Source of the DNA: Streptomonospora sp. PA3
GTDB taxonomy: Bacteria > Actinomycetota > Actinomycetes > Streptosporangiales > Streptosporangiaceae
NCBI RefSeq assembly: GCF_009728995.1
Contig: NZ_VTZW01000023.1
Location: 62,711-126,710 of the forward strand
DNA: 64,000 nucleotides
Direction of reading: 5' to 3'
A model generated the notes under the pieces. That model had not been told where the DNA came from and ran no database searches. It was given only the letters and a program-made list of their open reading frames with translations. Shown here piece by piece: positions 47,156-55,168 of the stretch; the stretch's first letter is position 1; each line of letters opens with the position of its first letter. The position numbers and the translations under genes were made by a program.

Positions 47156-48892
47156 TCACTGCGTCTCGTCGCGGCCGGCCGCTTCCTCGGTCGAGGGCCG
47201 CCCCTGCGGCGTACCGCGCAGAGCGAAGGCCTTGCGCAGGGCGATGGCGGCCTCGATGATCAGCCAGATCGCCAGCACGAAGATCGCCACGTCCAGCGGC
47301 GCCAGCAGGAACATCTGCATGGGGTCGCCGGAGGTGACGAAGCCCTGCAGGTTGACCACCAGCGCCCAGGTGGTCATGACCACCAGGAACACCAGCGGCA
47401 CCAGCACCGCGATCGGGTTGCGGCTGTTCTTGGTGACCCACACCGCGATCACCGACAGCGCCAGACCGGCGGTGAGCTGGTTGGTGGTGCCGAAGAGCTG
47501 CCACAGCGTGCCGAAGGCGAAGTTGCCGGGCACCAGCGCCAGGGCCAGCGGGATCAGCACCGCCACCGCGGTGGCGGCGGTGAGGTTGCGCGCCAGTGGC
47601 CGGAACCCGGTGATCTCGGCGATCTCCTGGATGATGTAGCGCTGCAGGCGCACGCCGGTATCCATGGACGTGGCCGCGAAGCTGATGACCACGAGCGCGG
47701 CGAAGACCGTGCCCACGGCCGTGGGCACGCCCAGGTTGGCGGCGAACCCGGCGACGCCGCCGACGAAGTTGCCCACCGCGCCGTCGGAGGCGGTGGCGAA
47801 GTCGGAGTAGAGGCCCTCCCACTCCCCGGCGGTGGCCACCACGCCGGCCGTGCAGGCCAGGATGGAGCACAGCGCCAGCGCGCCCTCGCCGGTGGAGGCC
47901 AGGTAGCCCACGTAGCGGGCGTCGGTCTCCTTGTCCAGCTGCTTGGAGGTCGTCCCCGAGGAGACCAGGCTGTGGAAGCCGGAGACCGCGCCGCAGGCGA
48001 TGGTGACGAACAGCAGCGGGAACCACGGCGGCGAGCCGGCCGGCACGTCGTTGACCACGGGCGCGACGATGGCGTCCCAGCCGACCACCACGCCCAGGAA
48101 GATGACCGTCAGGGCCAGCACCATCTGCAGCTGGTTCACGTAGTCGCGCGGCTGCAGCAGCATCCACACCGGCAGCCGCGAGGCGAAGAACGCGTAGACG
48201 AAGATCAGCAGCACCCACAGGGTCTGCGCCGACATGCCCAGCGCGCCGGCCAGCGGGTCCAGCGAGACCGGCACCGCCACACCCAGCGGGATGAACGCAT
48301 AGACCACGATCAGGCAGATGATCGAGGGCACCAGGGCGGGGGTGCGGCGGCGGTAGACGATCTGGCCCAGGCCGATGGCCAGCGGGATGGTGACCAGCAC
48401 CGGAAGCACCGTGGCGGGGTTGCCGTCCAGCAGGATCCCGATGACCACGGCGAACACGGCGTTGACCATGGTCAGCAGGAAGAAGAGGATCAGCAGGAAC
48501 AGCACGCGCGAGCGCGCGCTGATCACCTCGCCGGCCAGCGTCCCGATGCTCTTGGCCTTGTGGCGCACCGACACCGCCAGGGCTCCGAAGTCGTGCACGC
48601 CCGCGGCGAAGACCGTGCCGGCCACCACCCACAGCAGCGCCGGCCCCCAGCCCCAGAAGACCGCGACCGCCGGTCCCACGATCGGTGCGGCGCCGGCCAC
48701 CGAGATGAAGTGGTGGCTGAAGACGATGTGCTTGTTCGTGGGCACGAAGTCGATGCCGTCGCGGAAGGTGTGGGCGGGTGTCACGAACGACGGGTCCAGC
48801 GCGTAGACGCGCTTGGCCAAGTACGCCGAGTAGTACCGGTAGCCCAGGGCGAAGATCCCCAGGACCACGACCATGACTACGGCTGCTGGCAT
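47156..48892 (-). CDS. cstA: CstA-family carbon-starvation/pyruvate or peptide transporter
   Basis: This 578-residue membrane protein has about 16-18 hydrophobic segments. The CstA motifs FVPTNKHIVFSHHFISVAGA, FWGWGPALLWVVAGTVF and FGALAVSVRHKAKSIGTLAG are present. The shorter length (versus about 700 in E. coli CstA) matches the actinobacterial subgroup. CstA-type proteins import pyruvate or peptides under carbon limitation. The operon continues with the cory-CC-star and ArsA-like genes. It is divergent from the split-barrel gene at 49082. Confidence 0.93.
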   Translation of the reverse strand: MPAAVVMVVVLGIFALGYRYYSAYLAKRVYALDPSFVTPAHTFRDGIDFVPTNKHIVFSHHFISVAGAAPIVGPAVAVFWGWGPALLWVVAGTVFAAGVHDFGALAVSVRHKAKSIGTLAGEVISARSRVLFLLILFFLLTMVNAVFAVVIGILLDGNPATVLPVLVTIPLAIGLGQIVYRRRTPALVPSIICLIVVYAFIPLGVAVPVSLDPLAGALGMSAQTLWVLLIFVYAFFASRLPVWMLLQPRDYVNQLQMVLALTVIFLGVVVGWDAIVAPVVNDVPAGSPPWFPLLFVTIACGAVSGFHSLVSSGTTSKQLDKETDARYVGYLASTGEGALALCSILACTAGVVATAGEWEGLYSDFATASDGAVGNFVGGVAGFAANLGVPTAVGTVFAALVVISFAATSMDTGVRLQRYIIQEIAEITGFRPLARNLTAATAVAVLIPLALALVPGNFAFGTLWQLFGTTNQLTAGLALSVIAVWVTKNSRNPIAVLVPLVFLVVMTTWALVVNLQGFVTSGDPMQMFLLAPLDVAIFVLAIWLIIEAAIALRKAFALRGTPQGRPSTEEAAGRDETQ

Positions 48893-49081
48893 TGGCTGTC
48901 CTTACGTCGCACTTGTGCACACGGTGCCTGCGCCCTGCCCGGGCCGCACATCGGACCGCCGCCGGTGGAGCCGCCGACCGCCGAGAGCGCCGCGGACCGG
49001 GACACGACCATCGAAGATCGAATAAAGTCACCAGAAATTAACACGTGCTTCTTCGCAGACAAAGGGCCCATCTTGCTGAAC

Positions 49082-49891
49082 ATGGTCACGGTTTGGCGGC
49101 GATCGACGGCCGCGGAATTGTGCTGGTCGGGGACCGGCGGGCCTGCGGGGATCCCGGTGGTTCCATTGATGTGGGGCGACCTGCCGTGCGTGGCGCTGCC
49201 CATGGCCCACCTGGACGCGGTCGACACCATGACCTCGGGGCGGGCCGCCTTCGCCGTCACCGATCCGCCCGGCGCCGAGGCCGCGGGCGGGACCGTGGCC
49301 GCCGGCCCGGTCGACATCCGCTTCGACCTGGAGGGCAAGCGCTTCGCCGACCACCTGCTGGAGCAGGAGATCGTCAAGCACCCGCCCACGCGGCTGCGCG
49401 CCGACGGGCTGATGGCGCGCCGCGAGAACTGGTGGTGGATGCCGCGGGTGCTCATCACCCTCACGGAGCTGGAGGAGGTGCGCGAGATCCCCGCGCGCCG
49501 GCGCGGCGAGGACGCCCTGCTGGTGCGCCCCGGCGCGCAGGGCGGTGCGCCGCGGGTGGACACGGTCACCGCCCGCACCTGGCCCGAGGCGCCCGGCGGC
49601 GGGGTGGAGCTGTGGCGCCGCGACGGCGCCGCCCTGGAAGGGGCGGGCGAGCCGGCCTTCGCCTTCGCCCACCGCCACAGCCCCGACTTCGAGCGGTGGG
49701 AGCGCTGGTACCGCGCCGGCCGCGCCGAGGGCGAGGTCCTCAAGGTCGCGGCGGGTACCGGCGCCCCCGAGCCCGAGCCGCTGCGCCCCTACAACCTGCT
49801 GGCGCGCTACCGGAACCACCGCGACGTGGTCCGGGCGTGCCGCGCGGGGATCGCCCGTGCGGAGGCGCGGGCCCGCTCGGACTCGGGCTGA
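49082..49891 (+). CDS. Pyridoxamine 5'-phosphate oxidase-like (flavin split-barrel) protein
   Basis: This 269-residue protein begins MVTVWRRSTAAELCWSGTG, followed by GIPVVPLMWGDLPCVALPMA and DAVDTMTSGRAAFAVTDPPG, which resemble the FMN-binding split-barrel of PNPOx-like proteins. The remainder (WWWMPRVLITLTELEEV) is a second mixed domain. It has no signal peptide. Flavin binding is likely and the substrate unknown; I give it no gene name. ATG 49082 was chosen by frame and homology-like start; an AT-rich leader (about 49010-49080) lies upstream. Confidence 0.6.
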   Translation: MVTVWRRSTAAELCWSGTGGPAGIPVVPLMWGDLPCVALPMAHLDAVDTMTSGRAAFAVTDPPGAEAAGGTVAAGPVDIRFDLEGKRFADHLLEQEIVKHPPTRLRADGLMARRENWWWMPRVLITLTELEEVREIPARRRGEDALLVRPGAQGGAPRVDTVTARTWPEAPGGGVELWRRDGAALEGAGEPAFAFAHRHSPDFERWERWYRAGRAEGEVLKVAAGTGAPEPEPLRPYNLLARYRNHRDVVRACRAGIARAEARARSDSG

Positions 49892-50409
49892 GGGCGCGCG
49901 GCGCGGCCGGCGGCCGGTCCGGCCGCGCCGGGCAGGCCGGGGCGAAGGAAGGGGCCGGTGGCTCCAGCCGCGGCGCAGGGACGGGCGGCGGGGACGTCCC
50001 CGGGGCGGTCCGCGGCGCGGGGCCGGTGGCGGCGCCGCCGCAGCGCAACCCCGCGAAGGTGATCCGGAAACTTTCGAGATCCCGGGCGGCCGCATCGGGC
50101 CGACCGGCCCGAACCCGCCGGGCCCCTCGTGCCGCACTGCCACAAGATCCGCCGTCGAAAGTATTCCGAAACCTTCCGGAAATTATTGACAACGCGATGT
50201 AGCCAGACAAACACTTGCACTGTCGGCGAACCGCAACCGCTTTCCGGCCGGGCCGCCTACCGCGCCCGGCTTCGGTCGTCGACGGCAGGACAACCGGCAA
50301 CCGCCGCGTTGTACGGCGCCGGCGCACGGCGGCCGCCACCGGTCGCCGACCGCCCCGGAGCCGTATCGCGCTGCCCGATCCCCCAGCCTTCACGAGAAGG
50401 AAGCACGGT
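49892..50409 (+). promoter_or_regulatory. Xylanase promoter region with GAAA/TTTC operator-like motifs
   Basis: This 518-bp gap contains no gene. GAAACTTTC (50067-50075, a 9-bp palindrome) and an imperfect 18-bp palindrome TTCCG...CGGAA (50164-50181) resemble the CGAAA-N-TTTCG-type element I recall from actinomycete xylanase promoters. A TTGACA box (50186-50191) follows; no good -10 is 17 bp further on. The region near 50150-50220 has unusually low GC. Together they suggest xylan-responsive control. Confidence 0.4.
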
Positions 50410-51417
50410 ATGAGAACATCCCCCACCCGCCCTGAAGGCGGAAGACGCAAACGCGCCAGATGGCTGCTGGGCCAGGCCGCCGCCGTCGTCACGGCCCTGC
50501 TGACCGCGACGACGCTGATGCCCGGCGTCGCCCATGCGGCCATCACCACCAACCAGACCGGCAACCACAACGGCTACTTCTACTCGTTCTGGACCGACAG
50601 CCAGGGCACGGTCTCCATGGAGCTGGGCTCCGGCGGCAACTACAGCACCCAGTGGAGCAACACCGGCAACTTCGTCGCCGGCAAGGGCTGGAACCCCGGC
50701 GGCCGCCGGACCGTGACCTACTCGGCCGACTACCGCCCGTCGGGCAACTCCTACCTGACGCTCTACGGATGGACCCGCAACCCGCTCGTGGAGTACTACA
50801 TCGTCGAGAGCTGGGGCAGCTACCGCCCCACCGGTGAGTACCAGGGCACCGTCACCAGCGACGGCGGCACCTACGACATCTACCGGACGATGCGCTACGA
50901 CAAGCCCTCGATCGAGGGCACCGCGACCTTCCCGCAGTACTGGAGCGTCCGGCAGTCCGAGCGCACCAGCGGCACCATCACCGCCGGCAACCACTTCGAC
51001 GCCTGGGCCAGCCACGGCATGAACCTGGGCAACCACGACTACATGATCATGGCGACCGAGGGCTACCAGAGCAGCGGCAGCTCCAACGTCACCCTGGGCT
51101 CCTCCGGCGGCGGAGGCGGCGGTGGCGGCGGCGGAGGAGGTGGCGGCGGCAGCGACGGCTGCACCGCGAGCCTCTCCGCCGGCCAGAAGTGGGACGACCG
51201 CTACAACCTCAACGTCTCGGTGTCCGGTTCCGACAACTGGACCGTGCGCATGAACGTGCCCGAGCCCGCGCAGATCAGCGCCACCTGGAACGTCGACGCC
51301 AGCTGGCCCAGCTCCCAGGTCATGGTCGGCCGGCCCAACGGCAACGGCAACAACTTCGGCGTGACGATCATGCACAACGGCAACTGGACCTGGCCGACGG
51401 TCTCCTGCAGCGCCTGA
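50410..51417 (+). CDS. Secreted GH11 endo-1,4-beta-xylanase with CBM2
   Basis: This is a 335-residue secreted enzyme that hydrolyses xylan. A signal peptide of about 43 residues (basic N-region, then [15 protein letters not shown], cleavage near AHA-A) precedes a GH11 beta-jelly-roll (about 45-235). The nucleophile Glu lies in [11 protein letters not shown] and the acid/base Glu in [14 protein letters not shown] long poly-Gly linker (about 238-255) joins a C-terminal CBM2-type module (about 258-335; two Cys, exposed Trp). GH11 plus CBM2 is known from Thermobifida and Nocardiopsis-type actinomycetes. Confidence 0.95.
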   Translation: MRTSPTRPEGGRRKRARWLLGQAAAVVTALLTATTLMPGVAHAAITTNQTGNHNGYFYSFWTDSQGTVSMELGSGGNYSTQWSNTGNFVAGKGWNPGGRRTVTYSADYRPSGNSYLTLYGWTRNPLVEYYIVESWGSYRPTGEYQGTVTSDGGTYDIYRTMRYDKPSIEGTATFPQYWSVRQSERTSGTITAGNHFDAWASHGMNLGNHDYMIMATEGYQSSGSSNVTLGSSGGGGGGGGGGGGGGGSDGCTASLSAGQKWDDRYNLNVSVSGSDNWTVRMNVPEPAQISATWNVDASWPSSQVMVGRPNGNGNNFGVTIMHNGNWTWPTVSCSA

Positions 51418-51450
51418 CGCGCATCCCCACATCGCCGATACAGAAAACCG

Positions 51451-51481
51451 GTGGCGCGGCGGCCGAGTGCCGCCGCGCCAC
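51451..51481 (+). terminator. Hairpin after the xylanase gene
   Basis: This is a 13-bp perfect inverted repeat (GTGGCGCGGCGGC and complement) with a 5-nt loop, 34 bp after the xylanase stop. It is the probable terminator. The remainder of the 51418-51778 gap shows no gene. Confidence 0.6.
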
Positions 51482-51778
51482 ACCGCTGCCGGCGGTCGGG
51501 GCGGCGGCGGGAGGCGGTCAGGACCGGTAGGTCGCCGCTGTGAGCACCCCTTCGAGGGAGCGGCGGACGCCGCCGCGCGTCCCGGAAGCCGGTGTCGTGC
51601 GCGTCGCGCGTAACGGCGGCGAGGCACGCCGCCGACGCGACGGTGCCACCGGGGACAGTGAACCTACCGCCCAGCGATGGAGAGCGGCAGCCGGCAGGGC
51701 AGGCGCGGGAGGCCGACCCGGCGAACCGGCTCCCGAGGCGGCCGATGTGCCGACCGCGTCGCTACTCCCCGCCCCCGC

Positions 51779-53686
51779 TCACACCTTGCGCCACTTGGGC
51801 ACCCAGGCGCCGTCTTCGACCTCGTAGTCGCTGAACAGCGCCGGGGCCTCCTCGCGCATCGTCTCGCCGATCTTGCCGAAGAGGAGGCGGATCTCCTCCT
51901 CGGCGCCCGGGGCGGTGCGGGCCTCGATGGTGTGGCGCAGGGTGCGGACGTTGGCGGTCCAGACCAGGCCGGTGGCCACGCCCTCGGGGGCGAAGCGGCG
52001 CATGAAGGATGTGCGGTGCTTCTTCTCGGCGAACTTCACGCCCTCCTCGTCGAGGCCGAAGTGCTCGGCCATCCACAGCTGGAAGCGCTCCATCTGGTCG
52101 AGCATCTCGGTGGCGCGCTTCATCAGCTCGGGGTCCTCCTTGGCCCACTCGGGGAACCAGAACGGGAGGTCGTCCAGCCGGACGAAGCGCAGCGACTCCT
52201 GGGAGATGGCGGTACCGGGGCGGTGCCGGATCAATTCGTGGGTATTGCCGGAGACTACCGGTTTTCCATTGCGCCGGACCCACAGCAGGCCGTTGGGCAC
52301 TTTGACGCAGTGAATCCGGCCGCTGTAGTGCTCGATTCCGTCGTTATAGCCGTCGCTGTTCCAGTAGCGGCTAGGCCGTGTGCGTCCCGTGTTGACCAAA
52401 GGCCGGGAGCGTTCGGTGACGAGCGATACCACATAGCCCGGACGCAGGTTGCGGAATCGCTGCCCGCTGGCCATAACCCTTTCCATGCCCGTGCGGTCGT
52501 CAAGGCGCACGTTGGCCGAGAAGCCCGCCTTGATCGCCAGAACCTGAAGGTCGTCCGCCAGTTCCCGCGACGCGGTGTAGATGACACGGTGCCCGGTCGT
52601 GCCATGAGTGGTTCCGTCCCCCTCCACCATCGCATCGAGGAAGACGCGGATCGTCTCCGGCGCCCAACCCTGCACCATGTCCGGCACGTACTTCTCATAG
52701 GAGTGACCGAGTTCGCCGAGGAAGTCGCGCAGAGCGGTGCACTGGGTCCGAACCTGTCCGTTGCCGGTCCCGGGGAGATAGGCAGGGAGTCCCATTTCCT
52801 CGATAGTCATGCGCATCCGCTCCAGAACCTCTCCCCGGTTTTGGGAGAGAATGATCTGGTGGCCGTTGATACAGCCCTCGGAGAGGAAGTAGCCGAGGAA
52901 GCGCGCGAAGGGCTCGGCTGGGAACTCCATACCGGGATACGCCCGCTCGCCGACTGTCCCGGTGTCACTCCGCCGATAGGTACGGGTCGTCCCCGGGATC
53001 TTCACGTGCTCCGGTGTATATCCCCGCCACCGCGCCGCCTTTTGGTACTGCACGCGCTTATGCAGCAGGTTCTCCGCATACTCGATCTCGAAGTCCCGTT
53101 CTCCCCGCTTGGCCGCCTGTGTGTCGTAGCGGCGCACCCACATCCGGTGGTTCGGGGTGACCAGCAGGTCGACTTGCTCGGAACGGACGCGGTACATGGG
53201 GCCGTCGTAATCCGCGTGGTATACCTCGGTGGCCTCCTGGTACTCCAGTTCGCCCGTATCCGGGTTCAGAGTCGCGAACGTCTCGTCGCCCTGGATCTTG
53301 GGCCACGGAACCCAACCGTCCTTGGTAAGGACCTCGGTCTCGGAGTCGTAGCAGCAAACCCGACTCACGTTGTGCAGCACGAAACTGAAGCTCACGTGCT
53401 CCAGGACCGAGCCGTGCATGCTGGCCAGGATGTTGCCGAGGTACTGGTCCTGATCGGTGCGTACGCGGGTGACGTTGGGGTTGAGGCCGGGCTCCCACGA
53501 GCGGTAGCACAGGCGGCCGGCGAACTCCGCGAGGTTCTGGGGGTCGTTGAGGACGGTGTCGAGTTCGCCGCGGTCCAGGCGCTGCAGCCAGCTGCCTCCG
53601 CCGACCTCGGCGAGGTAGGCGGCGATCTCGTCGTAGTCCAACTGCGGGCGGGCGATCAGATGGACCTCGGGCTCGACGCTCTTCAC
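51779..53686 (-). CDS. thyX: Flavin-dependent thymidylate synthase ThyX, interrupted by an intein
   Basis: This is a 635-residue precursor. ThyX makes dTMP from dUMP using FAD and methylenetetrahydrofolate. Extein N (1-111) has LASMHGSVLEHVSFSFVLHN. Extein C (482-635) begins THELIRHRPGTAISQESLRF, the ThyX signature (RHR-x3-S-like), and ends VPKWRKV. After splicing the enzyme would be 265 residues, a normal size. Residues 112-481 are an intein (separate entry). The insertion lies directly before the active-site motif, so splicing is required for activity. Start ATG 53686. Confidence 0.95.
   Translation of the reverse strand: MKSVEPEVHLIARPQLDYDEIAAYLAEVGGGSWLQRLDRGELDTVLNDPQNLAEFAGRLCYRSWEPGLNPNVTRVRTDQDQYLGNILASMHGSVLEHVSFSFVLHNVSRVCCYDSETEVLTKDGWVPWPKIQGDETFATLNPDTGELEYQEATEVYHADYDGPMYRVRSEQVDLLVTPNHRMWVRRYDTQAAKRGERDFEIEYAENLLHKRVQYQKAARWRGYTPEHVKIPGTTRTYRRSDTGTVGERAYPGMEFPAEPFARFLGYFLSEGCINGHQIILSQNRGEVLERMRMTIEEMGLPAYLPGTGNGQVRTQCTALRDFLGELGHSYEKYVPDMVQGWAPETIRVFLDAMVEGDGTTHGTTGHRVIYTASRELADDLQVLAIKAGFSANVRLDDRTGMERVMASGQRFRNLRPGYVVSLVTERSRPLVNTGRTRPSRYWNSDGYNDGIEHYSGRIHCVKVPNGLLWVRRNGKPVVSGNTHELIRHRPGTAISQESLRFVRLDDLPFWFPEWAKEDPELMKRATEMLDQMERFQLWMAEHFGLDEEGVKFAEKKHRTSFMRRFAPEGVATGLVWTANVRTLRHTIEARTAPGAEEEIRLLFGKIGETMREEAPALFSDYEVEDGAWVPKWRKV
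52244..53353 (-). mobile_element. ThyX intein with LAGLIDADG homing endonuclease
   Basis: The intein covers 370 residues of the ThyX precursor (112-481). Block A: CYDSETEVLTKDGW (Cys1). Block B: LLVTPNHRMWV (Thr and His). Endonuclease blocks: FLGYFLSEGCI and FLDAMVEGDGT (two LAGLIDADG-type helices). Blocks F/G: HCVKVPNGLLWV and GKPVVSGN, ending in Asn with Gly, not His, as penultimate residue. The first C-extein residue is Thr. The DNA has visibly lower GC and more A/T-ending codons than flanking thyX, consistent with horizontal acquisition. Confidence 0.92.
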
Positions 53687-54017
53687 CGTGCTCTACTCCC
53701 CCATCGGCGGGCCGGACCGGCCCGGCGCTGCTGTGCTGCTGCGGCCGCCGCCGCGCCGAAGGGCCGGCGGGCCGCGGGGCGGCGCCGGCTGTCGTCGGCT
53801 CGGCGGTGTCCGTCAGAACCTAGCATCGCCCGGCGACGAAGAAAGCAGGCCCCGGCCGCTTCATCGCGGCGGCGGGACCTGCGAAGACGGGGTGAAGGGG
53901 TGGTGCGTGCGAGGGGTCGGGGCCATGGTCGCCTACGCGACCGGCCTTGGAGGCCGGTCGGTGGGGAGGAGTTCCGGTTCCGTTGTCCCCGGCGGCCGCC
54001 GCGGCCGCCGGGCGTGC
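53687..54017. other. Intergenic region upstream of thyX
   Basis: 331 bp; no supported gene. It holds the thyX promoter (minus strand), which I could not place. Confidence 0.25.
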
Positions 54018-54158
54018 TCAGCCCAGATAGGCGATGCCCGGGGCGACGATCACGCCGACCACGATCAGCACGATGCCCCACAGCAGCTGCCGGCGCACCA
54101 GCGCGAAGATGCCGGCGACGATGAGCACGATCCCTAGTATCAGCATGAGAATACCCAT
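54018..54158 (-). CDS. 46-residue membrane protein
   Basis: The sequence MGILMLILGIVLIVAGIFAL starts a helical hairpin: two hydrophobic segments (about 2-20 and 26-43) joined by VRRQLLWG, ending APGIAYLG. Codon use is normal for the replicon. Small two-span proteins of this kind are common next to housekeeping genes in actinomycetes; function is unknown. The upstream sequence GTCGTGAAGGC gives a modest ribosome site before ATG 54158. Confidence 0.65.
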   Translation of the reverse strand: MGILMLILGIVLIVAGIFALVRRQLLWGIVLIVVGVIVAPGIAYLG

Positions 54159-54222
54159 GCCTTCACGACTAACCCGGGCGGTGATCTCTTAACACCGCAG
54201 GGCGCAACGGTGCCTCGGAGGC

Positions 54223-55029
54223 TCATTCCTCCAGGTGGGGCAGGATCGCCTCGGCTCCGGCGGCGGCGCCGCCCTGCGGGCCGCCGTGCCAGAAGGGGTC
54301 GTCGTCGGGGAAGTCGCCGGCGTAGCGGGCCGCGTCGTCGGCGGGCCGGTAGCCCAGCTCGCTCTCGCCGACGCTGAGGTCCCAGAACCGGCGGGCGTTG
54401 CCGGAGACCGCGTAGGCCGCGACGAAGTTGACGTTGGGCGCGGTGAGCGCGGCGCGCACGAAGCCGACGCAGTCGCGCGGGCTCAGCCAGGTGGCCAGGT
54501 GGCGGGTCTCGGTGGGCCGCTCCCCGAACGAGCCGGCGCGCAGCGCGACCACCTGCAGCCCGAAGGTGTCGGCATAGAGCTGGCCCAGGGCCTCCTCGGC
54601 CACTCTGGTCACCCCGTTGAGGCCGTCGGGGCGGGGCGGCTCGTCGGGGAAGACGTGGTGGTGGATGGGGTAGTTGCCGGTGACGCGGCTGCTGGAGAGC
54701 AGGACGACGCGGGGCACCTCGGCCCGGCGCGCCGCCTCCAGGACGTTGAGGGTGCCGCGCACGTTGGCGTCGATCAATTCGTCGAGGGACGCCTCCTCGG
54801 CGGTGCCGGCGAGGTGGACGACCGCGTCGGCACCGCCGAAGGCCTCGCGCAGCGCGTCGCGGTCGCCGACGCCGGCCTTGACGGCGGTCTCCCCGTCGCC
54901 GTCGGGTTCGATGTCCTCGGTGTCCACCAGCACCAGGTGGTCGGATTCCTCGCGCAGTCCCGAACGCACGGTGCGGCCGATGCCGCCCGCCGCTCCGGTG
55001 ATCACGACCCTGCCAAGTTTCACGTCCAT
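54223..55029 (-). CDS. NAD-dependent epimerase/dehydratase, uronate-dehydrogenase-like, lacking YxxxK
   Basis: This 268-residue extended SDR has the NAD-binding motif VVITGAAGGIGRTV and LLSSSRVTGNYP (active-site Ser region). In uronate dehydrogenases the next motif is Y-G-x-S-K; here it reads LNGVTRVAEEAL, so Tyr is Asn and Lys is Arg. RAGSFGERPTETRHL matches the substrate-binding loop of that family. The protein may be a non-catalytic or altered SDR. ATG 55029 (MDVKLGRVVITGA) was chosen over an upstream ATG at 55068. Confidence 0.88.
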   Translation of the reverse strand: MDVKLGRVVITGAAGGIGRTVRSGLREESDHLVLVDTEDIEPDGDGETAVKAGVGDRDALREAFGGADAVVHLAGTAEEASLDELIDANVRGTLNVLEAARRAEVPRVVLLSSSRVTGNYPIHHHVFPDEPPRPDGLNGVTRVAEEALGQLYADTFGLQVVALRAGSFGERPTETRHLATWLSPRDCVGFVRAALTAPNVNFVAAYAVSGNARRFWDLSVGESELGYRPADDAARYAGDFPDDDPFWHGGPQGGAAAGAEAILPHLEE

Positions 55030-55128
55030 GCAGCCGAGCCTATGGGGAAGCGGGGGTCGCAGGCACACCGCCGGGCGGGGGCGCGGCCGCGCGGCGTGAG
55101 GCGCGCGGCCCGGCGCGCGCGGGCTCCG

Positions 55129-55154
55129 GGCCCGGCCCCGTGCCCGGCCGGGCC
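55129..55154 (-). terminator. Hairpin after trpEG
   Basis: This is a perfect 9-bp inverted repeat (GGCCCGGCC and complement) with an 8-nt loop, 15 bp downstream of the trpEG stop. Confidence 0.45.
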
Positions 55155-55168
55155 TCTGCGGCGGCGTT

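Noticed and set aside
51540-51827. 95-residue plus-strand frame between the xylanase and thyX
   Set aside because: It overlaps the thyX 3' end on the opposite strand, lacks a ribosome site and has Arg/Pro/Ala-rich composition.
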